A DNA stretch of 64,000 bases from contig NZ_FQWW01000002.1 in assembly GCF_900129795.1 (NCBI RefSeq), forward strand, positions 372,001 to 436,000, read 5' to 3'. Of the stretch, positions 25,386-35,016 are shown piece after piece (position 1 is the first letter of the stretch; each line of letters opens with the position of its first letter). The notes beneath the pieces are model-generated. The model did not search any database and was not told the origin of the DNA. It was given only the letters and a program-made list of their open reading frames with translations. The translations under genes and the position numbers were made by a program. Source of the stretch: Flavobacterium sp. CF108. GTDB lineage: Bacteria; Bacteroidota; Bacteroidia; Flavobacteriales; Flavobacteriaceae.

Positions 25386-27494
25386 ATGAAAAAAACCTTT
25401 CTTATAATGGCAATTACAACAGCAGGAATTTCATTTGGACAAAATAAGATTCAATACCCGGAAACTAAAAAAGGAGAAACTGTCGACGTATATTTTGACA
25501 CAAAAGTAAGCGATCCGTATCGTTGGCTTGAAGATGATAAATCTGCTGAAACTGGAGCTTGGGTAAAAGCTGAAAACGAAGTAACTTATGGATATTTAGA
25601 TAAAATTCCGTTTCGTGAAGAACTTAAAAAGCGAATGGAAAAACTTTGGAACTACGAAAAAATAGGCGCTCCGTTTAAAGAAGGGAAATCTACTTATTAT
25701 TATAAAAATAACGGACTTCAAAATCAATCTGTTGTTTACAGAAAAGATCAAAGCGGAAAAGAAGAAATTTTTCTGGACCCGAATACTTTCTCAAAAGACG
25801 GGACAACTTCGCTTGGAGGTTTAGATTTTTCTAAAGATGGAAACAAAGCGGCTTATTCAATCTCTGAAGGCGGAAGCGACTGGAGAAAAGTAATTATTAT
25901 TGATGCGGTTTCTAAAAAAGTTCTGGAAGATACTCTTGTTGATGTAAAATTCAGCGGTGTTTCATGGCTTGGAAATGAAGGTTTTTATTACTCTAGTTAT
26001 GATAAACCAAAAGGAAGCGAACTTTCTGCAAAAACAGATCAGCACAAATTGTATTTTCATAAGTTAGGAACTTCTCAAAAAGAAGATAAAGTAATTTTTG
26101 GTGCAGATCAAAAAAGAAGATATGTTGGCGGTTATGTGACCGAAGACAATCATTATTTAGTAATTACAGCCGCTAATTCGACTTACGGAAATGAACTTTA
26201 TATTAAAGATTTAAAAACTCCAAATAGTCCGATTATTACCATTGTAGACAACTTCAACAGTGATAATAATATTATCGAAAACGAAGGAAGTAAATTGTTT
26301 ATACAAACGGATTATAACGCTCCTAACGGCCGCGTGGTTTCGGTAGATTTCAGTAATCCGAAACAGGAAAACTGGAAAGATTTTATTAAAGAAACAGAGA
26401 ATGTTTTATCTCCATCTACAGGTGGCGGCTATTTCTTTGCCAATTATACAAAAGATGCCGTTTCGTTAGTTTTACAATACGATTACAGCGGAAAACTAGT
26501 TCGCGAAATTAAACTTCCAGCTGTTGGAACTGCGGGTGGATTTGGCGCGAAAAAAGAAGAAAAGATATTATACTACAGTTTTACAAACTACACTACTCCG
26601 GGAACCATTTTTTCTTTTGAACCAAAATCTGGTAAATCAGAAGTGTATCAAAAACCAAAAGTTGATTTTAAAAGTGAAGACTACGAGTCTAAACAAGTTT
26701 TTTATACTTCAAAAGACGGTACAAAAATTCCTATGATTATTACGTATAAAAAAGGAACAAAATTAGACGGTAAAAACCCAACGATTCTTTACGGTTACGG
26801 CGGGTTTAACATTAGTTTGACGCCAAGTTTCAGTATTTCAAATGCGGTTTGGATGGAAAACGGAGGTGTTTATGCGGTTGCCAATTTAAGAGGCGGCGGT
26901 GAATACGGTAAAAAATGGCACGATGCGGGAACAAAACTTCAAAAACAAAATGTGTTTGATGATTTTATTGCTGCTGCAGAATATCTAATTGCTCAAAAGT
27001 ATACTTCATCTGATTATTTAGCTATTCGCGGAGGATCTAATGGTGGTTTATTAGTGGGCGCAACAATGACACAGCGCCCTGATTTAATGAAGGTAGCTTT
27101 GCCTGCGGTTGGTGTTATGGACATGCTTCGTTACCACACTTTTACTGCTGGTGCGGGCTGGGCGTATGATTACGGAACGGCTCAGGATAACAAAGAAATG
27201 TTTGAATATTTAAAAGGATATTCTCCTGTTCAAAACGTTAAAAGCGGCACTAAATATCCGGCAACTATGGTTACAACCGGAGATCATGATGATCGTGTTG
27301 TTCCGGCGCATAGTTTTAAATTTGCTGCTGAATTGCAAGACAAACAAGCGGGAGAAAATCCTGTTTTAATTAGAATTGATGTAAAAGCGGGTCACGGCGC
27401 AGGGAAATCTGTTGCAGCTACAATTCAGGAGAATGTAGACATTCAGGCTTTCACTCTTTATAATATGGGTTTTAAAGCCTTACCTAAGAAATAA
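25386..27494 (+). CDS. Prolyl oligopeptidase (S9A), secreted
   Basis: The 702-residue enzyme has a signal peptide (MKKTFLIMAITTAGISFGQ), so it is probably periplasmic. An N-terminal seven-blade propeller (about 75-420) is followed by an alpha/beta hydrolase domain. The nucleophile is Ser551 in RGGSNGGLLVGA, with Asp near 635 (GDHDDRVVPAH) and His near 670 (KAGHGAGKS). It cleaves short proline-containing peptides after Pro. PYRWLEDD near the start is also typical. Complete length for the family. Flanked by repeat elements, so it is likely monocistronic. Confidence 0.93.
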   Translation: MKKTFLIMAITTAGISFGQNKIQYPETKKGETVDVYFDTKVSDPYRWLEDDKSAETGAWVKAENEVTYGYLDKIPFREELKKRMEKLWNYEKIGAPFKEGKSTYYYKNNGLQNQSVVYRKDQSGKEEIFLDPNTFSKDGTTSLGGLDFSKDGNKAAYSISEGGSDWRKVIIIDAVSKKVLEDTLVDVKFSGVSWLGNEGFYYSSYDKPKGSELSAKTDQHKLYFHKLGTSQKEDKVIFGADQKRRYVGGYVTEDNHYLVITAANSTYGNELYIKDLKTPNSPIITIVDNFNSDNNIIENEGSKLFIQTDYNAPNGRVVSVDFSNPKQENWKDFIKETENVLSPSTGGGYFFANYTKDAVSLVLQYDYSGKLVREIKLPAVGTAGGFGAKKEEKILYYSFTNYTTPGTIFSFEPKSGKSEVYQKPKVDFKSEDYESKQVFYTSKDGTKIPMIITYKKGTKLDGKNPTILYGYGGFNISLTPSFSISNAVWMENGGVYAVANLRGGGEYGKKWHDAGTKLQKQNVFDDFIAAAEYLIAQKYTSSDYLAIRGGSNGGLLVGATMTQRPDLMKVALPAVGVMDMLRYHTFTAGAGWAYDYGTAQDNKEMFEYLKGYSPVQNVKSGTKYPATMVTTGDHDDRVVPAHSFKFAAELQDKQAGENPVLIRIDVKAGHGAGKSVAATIQENVDIQAFTLYNMGFKALPKK

Positions 27495-27517
27495 GACTTA
27501 AAACGCTTAATTTTTTA

Positions 27518-27732
27518 GCCACGAATTCACGAATTATTTTTGTGAGTTTGTGGCTTTATTTTTTTGCCACAAATTGCACTAATTTCCACGAATTTAATTA
27601 ATGGAAATTTGCAGAGTGTTTTTTTGCCACAGATTAAAAGGATTAAAATGATTTTTATAATCTGTGAAAATCATTTTAATCTGTGGCAAAAATTAAAAAA
27701 ATTAATTCGTGGAAATTAGTGTAATTCGTGGC
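27518..27732. repeat. Nested inverted repeats of two families
   Basis: A GCCACGAATTCACGAATT hairpin with GTTTGTGGC lies at 27518-27555. An outer pair, 27566-27599 with 27700-27732, encloses an inner GCCACAGATTAAAAGGATTA pair (27626-27656 with 27667-27687). The nesting is the same as at 20589-20798. Confidence 0.75.
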
Positions 27733-27773
27733 TAACTTTTTTCCTTAAATTTGAATAACTAAAAAACCAAACG

Positions 27774-28766
27774 ATGAAAATTATAAAGTGGGGAATTATA
27801 GGCTGTGGGAATGTAACGGAAGTAAAAAGCGGGCCGGCTTTTCAGAGGGCTCCAAATTCTGCTTTGGTTGCTGTGATGCGAAGAGATGCAAAGCTTGCCG
27901 AAGATTACGCCAAACGCCATAACGTTCCAAAATGGTATTCGAATGCTCAAGATTTAATAAATGATCCTGAAGTCGATGCCGTTTATATTGCTACACCGCC
28001 ATCTTCTCATAAAGAATATACTCTTTTGTGTGCCAAAGCCGGAAAGCCTATTTATGTTGAAAAACCAATGGCTTTGACTTTTGAAGAATGTAATGAAATG
28101 ATCAGTGCCTGCAAAGAACATAATGTTCCACTGTTTGTTGCTTATTACCGAAGAGGTTTACCTCGCTTTCTAAAAATAAAAGAAATAATTGACAAGGGAA
28201 AATTAGGAAACATACGTCATGTAAATACTGTTTTATATCATCCGTTTGAAGCTCGTTACGATGACGAAATTAATCTTCCGTGGACGGTTTTACCGCATAT
28301 TTCAGGAGGCGGAATTTTTGTTGATTTAGCCTGTCATACTTTAGATTTTCTGGATTTTGTTTTAGGTCCGATAAAATCTGTTCGCGGACATGCGACTTCT
28401 CAATTGCAAGCTTATCCGGCAGAAGATTCAGTTTCGATGTCTTTTTTATTTGAAAACGGAATTCACGGATCTGGTTTATGGAATTTTGCCAGTTTTGAGC
28501 GTTATGACAATACTGAAATCGTGGGTGATAAAGGTAAAATCTCGTTTTCAACTTTCGGAAATGATCCCATTCATATTCAATATACGAATGGTAAAAAAGA
28601 AAGTATTACAATAGAAAATCCGCTTCATATTCAGCAGCCGTTTATAGAAACTGTAATGACTGAACTTTTAGGTAAAGAAGGTGCTTCTCCATCAAAAGGG
28701 ATTTCAGGAGCGAGAACTACTTGGGTTATTGATGAAGTTTTGAAGGAGTTTAGGGATTCGAAATAA
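27774..28766 (+). CDS. Gfo/Idh/MocA-family oxidoreductase
   Basis: The 330-residue protein has a Rossmann start (KWGIIGCGNVTEVKSGPAFQ, residues 4-23) and the family motif YVEKPMALTFEE near 95-106, whose Glu-Lys-Pro is typical, with the nicotinamide contact region VDAVYIATPPSSH. The C-terminal domain (about 125-325) contains the putative active-site His in SGGGIFVDLACHTLDFL. Such enzymes use NAD(P) to oxidise or reduce sugars, inositols or related compounds; the substrate is unknown. Single gene. A TAAATTTG -7 element lies at 27746-27753. Confidence 0.85.
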   Translation: MKIIKWGIIGCGNVTEVKSGPAFQRAPNSALVAVMRRDAKLAEDYAKRHNVPKWYSNAQDLINDPEVDAVYIATPPSSHKEYTLLCAKAGKPIYVEKPMALTFEECNEMISACKEHNVPLFVAYYRRGLPRFLKIKEIIDKGKLGNIRHVNTVLYHPFEARYDDEINLPWTVLPHISGGGIFVDLACHTLDFLDFVLGPIKSVRGHATSQLQAYPAEDSVSMSFLFENGIHGSGLWNFASFERYDNTEIVGDKGKISFSTFGNDPIHIQYTNGKKESITIENPLHIQQPFIETVMTELLGKEGASPSKGISGARTTWVIDEVLKEFRDSK

Positions 28767-28776
28767 TTTCAATTGC

Positions 28777-28935
28777 CTCCAGCTTTAGCTGGAGATTAAA
28801 TAATAGCAAGCTTAAGAGGCTTTAGCCAAAAAAGTTTGTTCGGCTAAAGCCTTTTTCAATTCAACCCTGTGAACCTCCAGCTAAAGCCGGAGGAAATTTA
28901 ATAGATCTTGTCATTTCTCCTTTCGTAGAAATGAC
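28777..28935. repeat. Inverted repeats of the CCAGCTTTAGCTGG type
   Basis: The outer pair CCTCCAGCTTTAGCTGGAG (28777-28795) and CTCCAGCTAAAGCCGGAGG (28875-28893) encloses AGGCTTTAGCC (28817-28827) and GGCTAAAGCCT (28842-28852). A further hairpin GTCATTTCT..AGAAATGAC lies at 28910-28935. Confidence 0.7.
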
Positions 28936-28943
28936 AAAAAACA

Positions 28944-28975
28944 AAAAGGATATTCTTTCGAATATCCTTTTCTTC
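28944..28975. terminator. Bidirectional terminator
   Basis: AAAAGGATATT (28944-28954) pairs with AATATCCTTTT (28961-28971). It lies just beyond the stop of the minus-strand beta-barrel gene at 29003 and downstream of the oxidoreductase gene. Confidence 0.75.
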
Positions 28976-29002
28976 AAAAAACTATAAAATTTCTATAAAA
29001 AA

Positions 29003-29965
29003 TTATAGACTGTATTTAAGACCTACAGTCAAACCTAAACCAGAAATCCCAACATAAGAACTAATATCATTCATCTCATCATCAGGTCTGGTTGTATCTG
29101 TTGTCACCGCTGTTGATGTATTAGGATTAAATAAATAATGGTTTGAATTAGCTGTCAATTTATCAACATATTTAACATGGCTTGCTGAATAAGAAGCATC
29201 TGGTCTAAAAGTCGTTGGAGTATGTAATTTATCAACTCCATTTTCCGTATAAACTTCAGTTTCTTTAGTGTCCCCGTGTACAGTAAAGTTACGGTATTCC
29301 ACTTCAGCAAATACAGAAATATTTTTTCCTAACTTATATGATGTACCAATTGCAGCCATAAAACCTACAGTTGGTTTTGGCTTTACAACGTCTTTAGAAA
29401 ATGTCTGTAATATTGGTGTTCCAGTAGAGTTTGAATACGTACGGTTAGTTTCGATAGTTAAATCCCCGTGGACAGGAACAATAACACCTACTTTTGTGTA
29501 AGGCTCAAAACCTTTATGTTCTCCTAAAAACAAAACTAAAGCCGGGGATAAATCAAATGCTCTAATTCTTCCTTCTGCTTTTCCCGATACAAAAGTTGGT
29601 CCAGCTGCCACTAATCTGTGAGTAGTTTCAGCCATTTTTTCATTATTTCCAACGTAATAGTTTATGCCCATTTCAACACCTAAACGTGTATTGAAACGGT
29701 AACCTGCCGCCAAAGTAGAACGAAATCCTTGTCCAAAAGATCCGTGATTAGCCTCTCTGGAAACTAAAGTTGTACCATCTGCTGCATAAACATCATTATT
29801 AGGTAATGTTCCTGAAATAATTGGAAAATCAGTTGCAGCAGTTTGGATGAAATATGACCCACCCAATTTAAAATACCAGCTTTCTGGTTTGTCTGCTTGT
29901 TCTGTCTGCGCCATTGTAGCGATAGAGCAAACTAATAATCCTAATAAAAATAGGTTCTTTTTCAT
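29003..29965 (-). CDS. Outer membrane beta-barrel protein
   Basis: The 320-residue protein has a signal peptide (MKKNLFLLGLLVCSIATMAQ) and porin-like strands: WYFKLGGSYFIQT, FRSTLAAGYRFNTRLGVEMGINYYVG, PYTKVGVIVPVHG, GFMAAIGTSYKLGKNISVFAEVEYRNF, and the last strand LGLTVGLKYSL. It resembles OmpA-type N-terminal barrels without a peptidoglycan-binding domain. A -7 element TAAGTTTG lies on the minus strand at 29989-29996. Function beyond an outer-membrane location is unknown. Confidence 0.75.
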   Translation of the reverse strand: MKKNLFLLGLLVCSIATMAQTEQADKPESWYFKLGGSYFIQTAATDFPIISGTLPNNDVYAADGTTLVSREANHGSFGQGFRSTLAAGYRFNTRLGVEMGINYYVGNNEKMAETTHRLVAAGPTFVSGKAEGRIRAFDLSPALVLFLGEHKGFEPYTKVGVIVPVHGDLTIETNRTYSNSTGTPILQTFSKDVVKPKPTVGFMAAIGTSYKLGKNISVFAEVEYRNFTVHGDTKETEVYTENGVDKLHTPTTFRPDASYSASHVKYVDKLTANSNHYLFNPNTSTAVTTDTTRPDDEMNDISSYVGISGLGLTVGLKYSL

Positions 29966-29988
29966 AATTCTGATTTAATTAATTTATA

Positions 29989-29996
29989 CAAACTTA
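29989..29996 (-). promoter_or_regulatory. -7 element of the beta-barrel gene
   Basis: On the minus strand the bases read TAAGTTTG, matching TAnnTTTG, 24 bp upstream of the ATG. No convincing -33 TTTG was found at the usual distance. Confidence 0.45.
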
Positions 29997-30142
29997 GAAT
30001 TTTTTAACATATTCTTATAATTTGCATTGTTAGACTTGGAACGAAATCGTTGTAATTTCGGGCAATATTACTAAAAAAGTATTATGCATGCATAATTTTA
30101 ACACTAAAATTTTAGATTCAATTAAATTTTAACTGTTAAAAT

Positions 30143-33100
30143 TTAGTTCAGTTTAAAATTTATCTGCATTTTCTCTAATTCCTGAAGAAGCTCTGCCGAA
30201 ATCCTAATTTTTAACCTTCTGCTTGGCATCGTTAATTTAGTTACAACCTTCACTTCTTCAACTTCTTTTACTTCCTGCATTTTAGCTTCTCCGGCAACAG
30301 TTTCATTATCATCATTCTCATCTTCAAAAACAGCATCTTCACTCTCTTCAAATTCACTTGTGGTTTCAACCTCAACTAAACGCTTCACATTTTCGATTTC
30401 CATGATGTCAAAACTCACAGTATTATCGCCTTTATTTTCATTAAATAAATGACTTAATTTATGTATAAACTCAGGCTGAAGATCTTTGATATTTAATAAA
30501 AGAATCAATTTTTTAGCAAAAGCCTCTAAAATATCCTGCAGCTGACGAATCTCAACAAACTGCATTCTAGGCTCTGATTTTTTTCCTGTATCGTGATTTA
30601 CCCAGCCATCTTTGATCAATATTTTTAAATAGGCGAAATTATTCTGAATCAGGAAATGGCGGAATTTTAAGTATTCTTCACCAAAAATCTTAAACTCAAA
30701 ACTTTCATCATATCCTTCTAAGTTAAACACGGCCCAGCCCTTTCCATTTTTGGCTACTCGATGCTGCACGTTATTAATGATTCCTGCAAAGTTTAGATTT
30801 TTACCTACATATTCATTCATACTTTTCAATGCTTCTAATCGGGCATTGCAGAAGTATTTCATCTCAAACCTAAAATCATCAAGCGGATGTCCGGAAATAT
30901 AAATCCCTACAACCTCTTTTTCTTTTGCCAGTTTTTCCATTGTACTCCAGTCTTCACATGGAGGTACAACAGGTTCTGCAATTTGTACTTCGCTCGCTTC
31001 TCCAAATAAACTTACCTGCGATGAGTTTTCATTTTCCTGAAATTTCGATCCGTAACGCATAGCCTTTTCATAAAACGTAATTCCGTCGCCATCATCATGG
31101 AAATACTGCGCTCTGGTTGTTCCTTCAAAAGAATCAAAACCTCCGGCAAGTGCTAAATTTTCAATTGCTTTTTTGTTGGCTGCACGCAAATCAATTCGTT
31201 TCGCCAAATCAAAAATTGATTTATATCTTCCGTCTTTTCTGTTTTCTACAATTGTTTCAACAGCTCCGGAACCAACACCTTTAATCGCGCCCATTCCGAA
31301 ACGAACAGCATAATTATCGTTTACTGTAAATTTATAGTACGATTCGTTTACATCTGGCCCTAAAACCTGTAATCCCATACGTTTACATTCTTCCATAAAA
31401 AACGAAACCTGTTTGATATCGTTCATATTATTCGAAAGAACCGCAGCCATATATTCTGCCGGATAATGCGCCTTTAAATATGCCGTTTGATACGCAATCC
31501 ATGCATAACAAGTCGAGTGCGATTTGTTGAAGGCGTAACTTGCAAAAGCTTCCCAGTCTTTCCAGATTTTCTCTAAAATCTTCGCATCGTGACCTTTTTC
31601 TGCTGCTTGTTCTACGAACTTCGGCTTCATTTTATCTAGTACATCTTTTTGCTTCTTACCCATCGCTTTACGCAAAACGTCGGCCTCACCCTTTGTAAAT
31701 CCTGCCAAAGACTGAGACAAAAGCATTACCTGCTCTTGGTAAACCGTAATTCCGTAGGTTTCTGATAGATATTCGGCACAGGCATCTAAATCGTATTTAA
31801 TTTCCTCGTCACCATTTTTTCTTCGAACGAAAGACGGAATATACTCCAAAGGTCCCGGACGATAAAGTGCATTCATGGCAATTAAATCTCCAAAAACTGT
31901 TGGTTTAAGATCTTTCATGTATTTCTGCATTCCAGGCGACTCGTATTGGAAAATTCCAACGGTCTCACCTCTTTGGAAAAGCGCATACGTTTCTTCATCA
32001 TCGATTGGAAACGTGTCTGGGTCCAGATCAATATTTGTTCTGTATTTTACCAGTTTTACGGTATCTTTTATCAGCGTAAGGGTCTTTAGACCCAAGAAGT
32101 CCATTTTCAGCAATCCGGCACTTTCTGCAACCGAGTTATCAAACTGCGTTACATATAAATCAGAATCTTTTGCGGTTGTAACCGGAACGTAATTCGTAAT
32201 ATCCGATGGCGTAATGATAACCCCACAGGCGTGAATTCCGGTATTACGCATTGATCCTTCAAGGATTTTTGCCTGCTGAATGGTTTCTCCTGCCAAATCA
32301 TCTTCATTGGCAATGGCGATTAATTCTTTTACATTGTCAAATTCGTCAGAACGAAGCGCTTTTTTAACCTCTTCTTCACTCTCTGAAATAAAACGCGCCA
32401 AATTCCATTTTGACGGCATCATTCCAGGAATCAGCTTTGCAATTCTGTCGGCTTCAAATAATGGTAAATCCAGTACACGAGCCGTATCACGAATCGCTGA
32501 TTTGGTTGCCATTTTACCATAAGTGATAATCTGAGCTACCTGCTTTTGACCGTATTTATTGATTACATAATCCATTACACGTCCACGACCCTCATCATCA
32601 AAGTCGATATCAATATCGGGCATCGATACACGGTCAGGATTTAGGAAACGCTCAAAAAGTAAGTCGTATTTAATGGGGTCAATATTGGTAATTCCGAGAC
32701 AATACGCAACGGCAGAACCCGCTGCAGATCCACGTCCTGGACCAACCGATACATCCATTTTTCTCGCTTCGGCAATGAAATCCTGTACAATCAAAAAGTA
32801 ACCTGGATATCCTGAATTCGAGATCGTCAATAATTCAAAATCCAAACGCTCTTGAATAGATTCTGTAATTTCTCCATATCGTTTTGCGGCACCAACCATC
32901 GTAAGGTGTCGCAAGTATTTATTTTCACCTCGAACCCCTCCGTCAGCTTCATCTTCTGCAACAACAAATTCTTCAGGAATATCAAATTTCGGAAGCAATA
33001 CATCTCGGTAAAGTGAATATCCTTCAACCTTATCTATAATTTCCTGAATGTTTATAATCGCTTCTGGTAAATCAGAAAAGAGTTTTTTCATCTCTGCTTC

Positions 33101-34681
33101 CGATTTGAAATAATATTCCTGATTTGGAAGCCCGTAACGATAACCTCGTCCGCGTCCAATAGGTGTTGCCTGCTTTTCACCGTCTTTTACGCAAAGTAAA
33201 ATATCGTGCGCATTGGCATCTTCTTTATTTAAATAATAGGTATTATTAGTCGCAATTAATTTTACATTGTGCTTTTGCGAAAATTCAACAAGGGTTTTGT
33301 TGACACGATTTTCATCTTCCTGATTGTGGCGCATAACTTCTAAATAGAAATCTTCGCCAAATTGTTCTTTCCACCAAATCAATGCATCTTCGGCTTGGTT
33401 TTCACCAATGTTCAGGATTTTACTCGGAATTTCTCCGTATAAATTCCCAGACAAAACCATGATGTCTTCTTTGTATTTTTCGACTATATTTTTGTCAATC
33501 CTCGGCACATAATAAAATCCTTCGGTATAAGCAATCGAAGCCATTTTGGCCAAATTATGATATCCCGCTTTATTTTTAGCCATTAAAACAACTTGATAAC
33601 CGTTGTCTTTTTTGCTTTTGTCTAAATGGTTTTCACAAATATTAAATTCACAGCCTACAATTGGTTTTACCTCTGTTTCTGTCGGTTCTTCTCCGGCTTC
33701 AACCAAAGCTTTATTTTTTCCCGATGCTGCTTTGTTATGGTTCATAACGGCGCTCACAAAGTGAAAAGCTCCCATCATGTTTCCGGTATCGGTCATAGCA
33801 ACAGCCGGCATTCCGTTTTTGGCTGCAGCCGCCACAATATTTCCAATCCCGATTGTAGATTGAAGAACCGAAAACTGTGTATGATTGTGTAAATGCGCAA
33901 ATTTTGCCGCTTTAAAATCTGCTTTATCAGATTCTGAAACGGTAGTTTGCTTATCGTCAACTTGTAAAGCTTTAAGCTGTTCTCTGATTTTATCAGAAGC
34001 TGCTTTTAAGTTGATGTGTTTTAAACCAATAAGCTTAAACGGCTCCGAATTTCTTTCTTGAAAGTCTTTGAAATAACCCTGCGGAACGTCTAATTCTTCT
34101 TTTGTAAAAACTTCTCTTCTAACCAATTCAAGGAAACAACGCGTAGTTGCCTCAACGTCGGCAGTTGCGTTGTGTGCTTCCGCGAAAGGCTTATCGAAAA
34201 GATAGCTGTGTAATTCAGTCAGCGTTGGAAGTTTGAATTTTCCTCCACGACCTCCGGGAAGCTGTAATAACGAAGCTGTAACTTCTGTACAAGTATCCAA
34301 AACAGGCATCGAACTCATTTGAGACTCCACACCCATTCTATGGAATTCAGCTCCCATAATATTAACGTCGAAACCTAAATTCTGACCAACGATAAATTTG
34401 GTTTTGCTTAATGCGATATTGAATTTCTCCAAAACTTCGGCAAGCGAGATTCCATCGGCTTCAGCCAATTCAGTCGAAATTCCGTGAATACGCTCGGCAT
34501 CATACGGAATATTAAATCCTTCTGGTTTTACCAAATAATCCTGATGCTCAATAAGCTGTCCCATTTCATCGTGAAGCTGCCACGCAATTTGTATACAGCG
34601 AGGCCAGTTATCAGAATCGGTTATTGGGGCATCCCAGCGTTTTGGTAATCCGGTTGTTTCGGTATCGAATATTAAATACAT
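30143..34681 (-). CDS. dnaE: DNA polymerase III alpha subunit with N-terminal exonuclease domain
   Basis: The 1512-residue protein begins with a DEDDh 3'-5' exonuclease like DnaQ (residues 1 to about 195): FDTETTG with the first Asp and Glu, a central IVGQNLGFDVNIM segment, and HNATADVEAT with the last His and Asp. A PHP domain follows (HLHNHTQFSVL near 265). Then come the polymerase core with the catalytic Asp motif MPDIDIDFDDEGRG, the beta-clamp-contact region, and a C-terminal OB fold. The fusion puts proofreading on the same chain as synthesis; in most bacteria DnaQ is separate. The architecture is known in Bacteroidota. It is the replicative polymerase. Single gene with a long intergenic space on its start side. 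Confidence 0.95.
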   Translation of the reverse strand: MYLIFDTETTGLPKRWDAPITDSDNWPRCIQIAWQLHDEMGQLIEHQDYLVKPEGFNIPYDAERIHGISTELAEADGISLAEVLEKFNIALSKTKFIVGQNLGFDVNIMGAEFHRMGVESQMSSMPVLDTCTEVTASLLQLPGGRGGKFKLPTLTELHSYLFDKPFAEAHNATADVEATTRCFLELVRREVFTKEELDVPQGYFKDFQERNSEPFKLIGLKHINLKAASDKIREQLKALQVDDKQTTVSESDKADFKAAKFAHLHNHTQFSVLQSTIGIGNIVAAAAKNGMPAVAMTDTGNMMGAFHFVSAVMNHNKAASGKNKALVEAGEEPTETEVKPIVGCEFNICENHLDKSKKDNGYQVVLMAKNKAGYHNLAKMASIAYTEGFYYVPRIDKNIVEKYKEDIMVLSGNLYGEIPSKILNIGENQAEDALIWWKEQFGEDFYLEVMRHNQEDENRVNKTLVEFSQKHNVKLIATNNTYYLNKEDANAHDILLCVKDGEKQATPIGRGRGYRYGLPNQEYYFKSEAEMKKLFSDLPEAIINIQEIIDKVEGYSLYRDVLLPKFDIPEEFVVAEDEADGGVRGENKYLRHLTMVGAAKRYGEITESIQERLDFELLTISNSGYPGYFLIVQDFIAEARKMDVSVGPGRGSAAGSAVAYCLGITNIDPIKYDLLFERFLNPDRVSMPDIDIDFDDEGRGRVMDYVINKYGQKQVAQIITYGKMATKSAIRDTARVLDLPLFEADRIAKLIPGMMPSKWNLARFISESEEEVKKALRSDEFDNVKELIAIANEDDLAGETIQQAKILEGSMRNTGIHACGVIITPSDITNYVPVTTAKDSDLYVTQFDNSVAESAGLLKMDFLGLKTLTLIKDTVKLVKYRTNIDLDPDTFPIDDEETYALFQRGETVGIFQYESPGMQKYMKDLKPTVFGDLIAMNALYRPGPLEYIPSFVRRKNGDEEIKYDLDACAEYLSETYGITVYQEQVMLLSQSLAGFTKGEADVLRKAMGKKQKDVLDKMKPKFVEQAAEKGHDAKILEKIWKDWEAFASYAFNKSHSTCYAWIAYQTAYLKAHYPAEYMAAVLSNNMNDIKQVSFFMEECKRMGLQVLGPDVNESYYKFTVNDNYAVRFGMGAIKGVGSGAVETIVENRKDGRYKSIFDLAKRIDLRAANKKAIENLALAGGFDSFEGTTRAQYFHDDGDGITFYEKAMRYGSKFQENENSSQVSLFGEASEVQIAEPVVPPCEDWSTMEKLAKEKEVVGIYISGHPLDDFRFEMKYFCNARLEALKSMNEYVGKNLNFAGIINNVQHRVAKNGKGWAVFNLEGYDESFEFKIFGEEYLKFRHFLIQNNFAYLKILIKDGWVNHDTGKKSEPRMQFVEIRQLQDILEAFAKKLILLLNIKDLQPEFIHKLSHLFNENKGDNTVSFDIMEIENVKRLVEVETTSEFEESEDAVFEDENDDNETVAGEAKMQEVKEVEEVKVVTKLTMPSRRLKIRISAELLQELEKMQINFKLN

Positions 34682-35016
34682 AGAGTTGTAAAAAAGTCAA
34701 ATTTTAAAATCCCAAATTCCAAGTCTGTCATATTACAAAATACTGACAACATGAAACATAACAAAATGCGAAATGAAAAATGGAAGAAGTTCAAATTTAC
34801 GCTTTTTTTTAAGCGAATGAAAAACGAAGTTATCAACAAAAGCACAATTAACATCTCGGTATTCTAAACGCAAAAACAACAGAATTTGATTCTTTTTTTC
34901 TTAAAAAACTTCGATTATTCATTTTGGATACTCATTACACCAAAATGAACACTTTTAAGCTTTACTGTATGCTGAACTTTGCCTCATCAAATTATAACAA
35001 TTAAAAAATAATAATC
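34682..35016. other. Intergenic region between dnaE and the SDR gene
   Basis: This is about 335 AT-rich bases between divergent genes. A possible minus-strand -7 element (TAAATTTG on that strand) lies at 34792-34799 for dnaE, without a good -33 partner. I see no further gene, hairpin or repeat of note. Confidence 0.45.

Noticed and set aside
33626..33892. Plus-strand frame inside dnaE
   Set aside because: Shadow frame with no start context and odd composition opposite a conserved gene.
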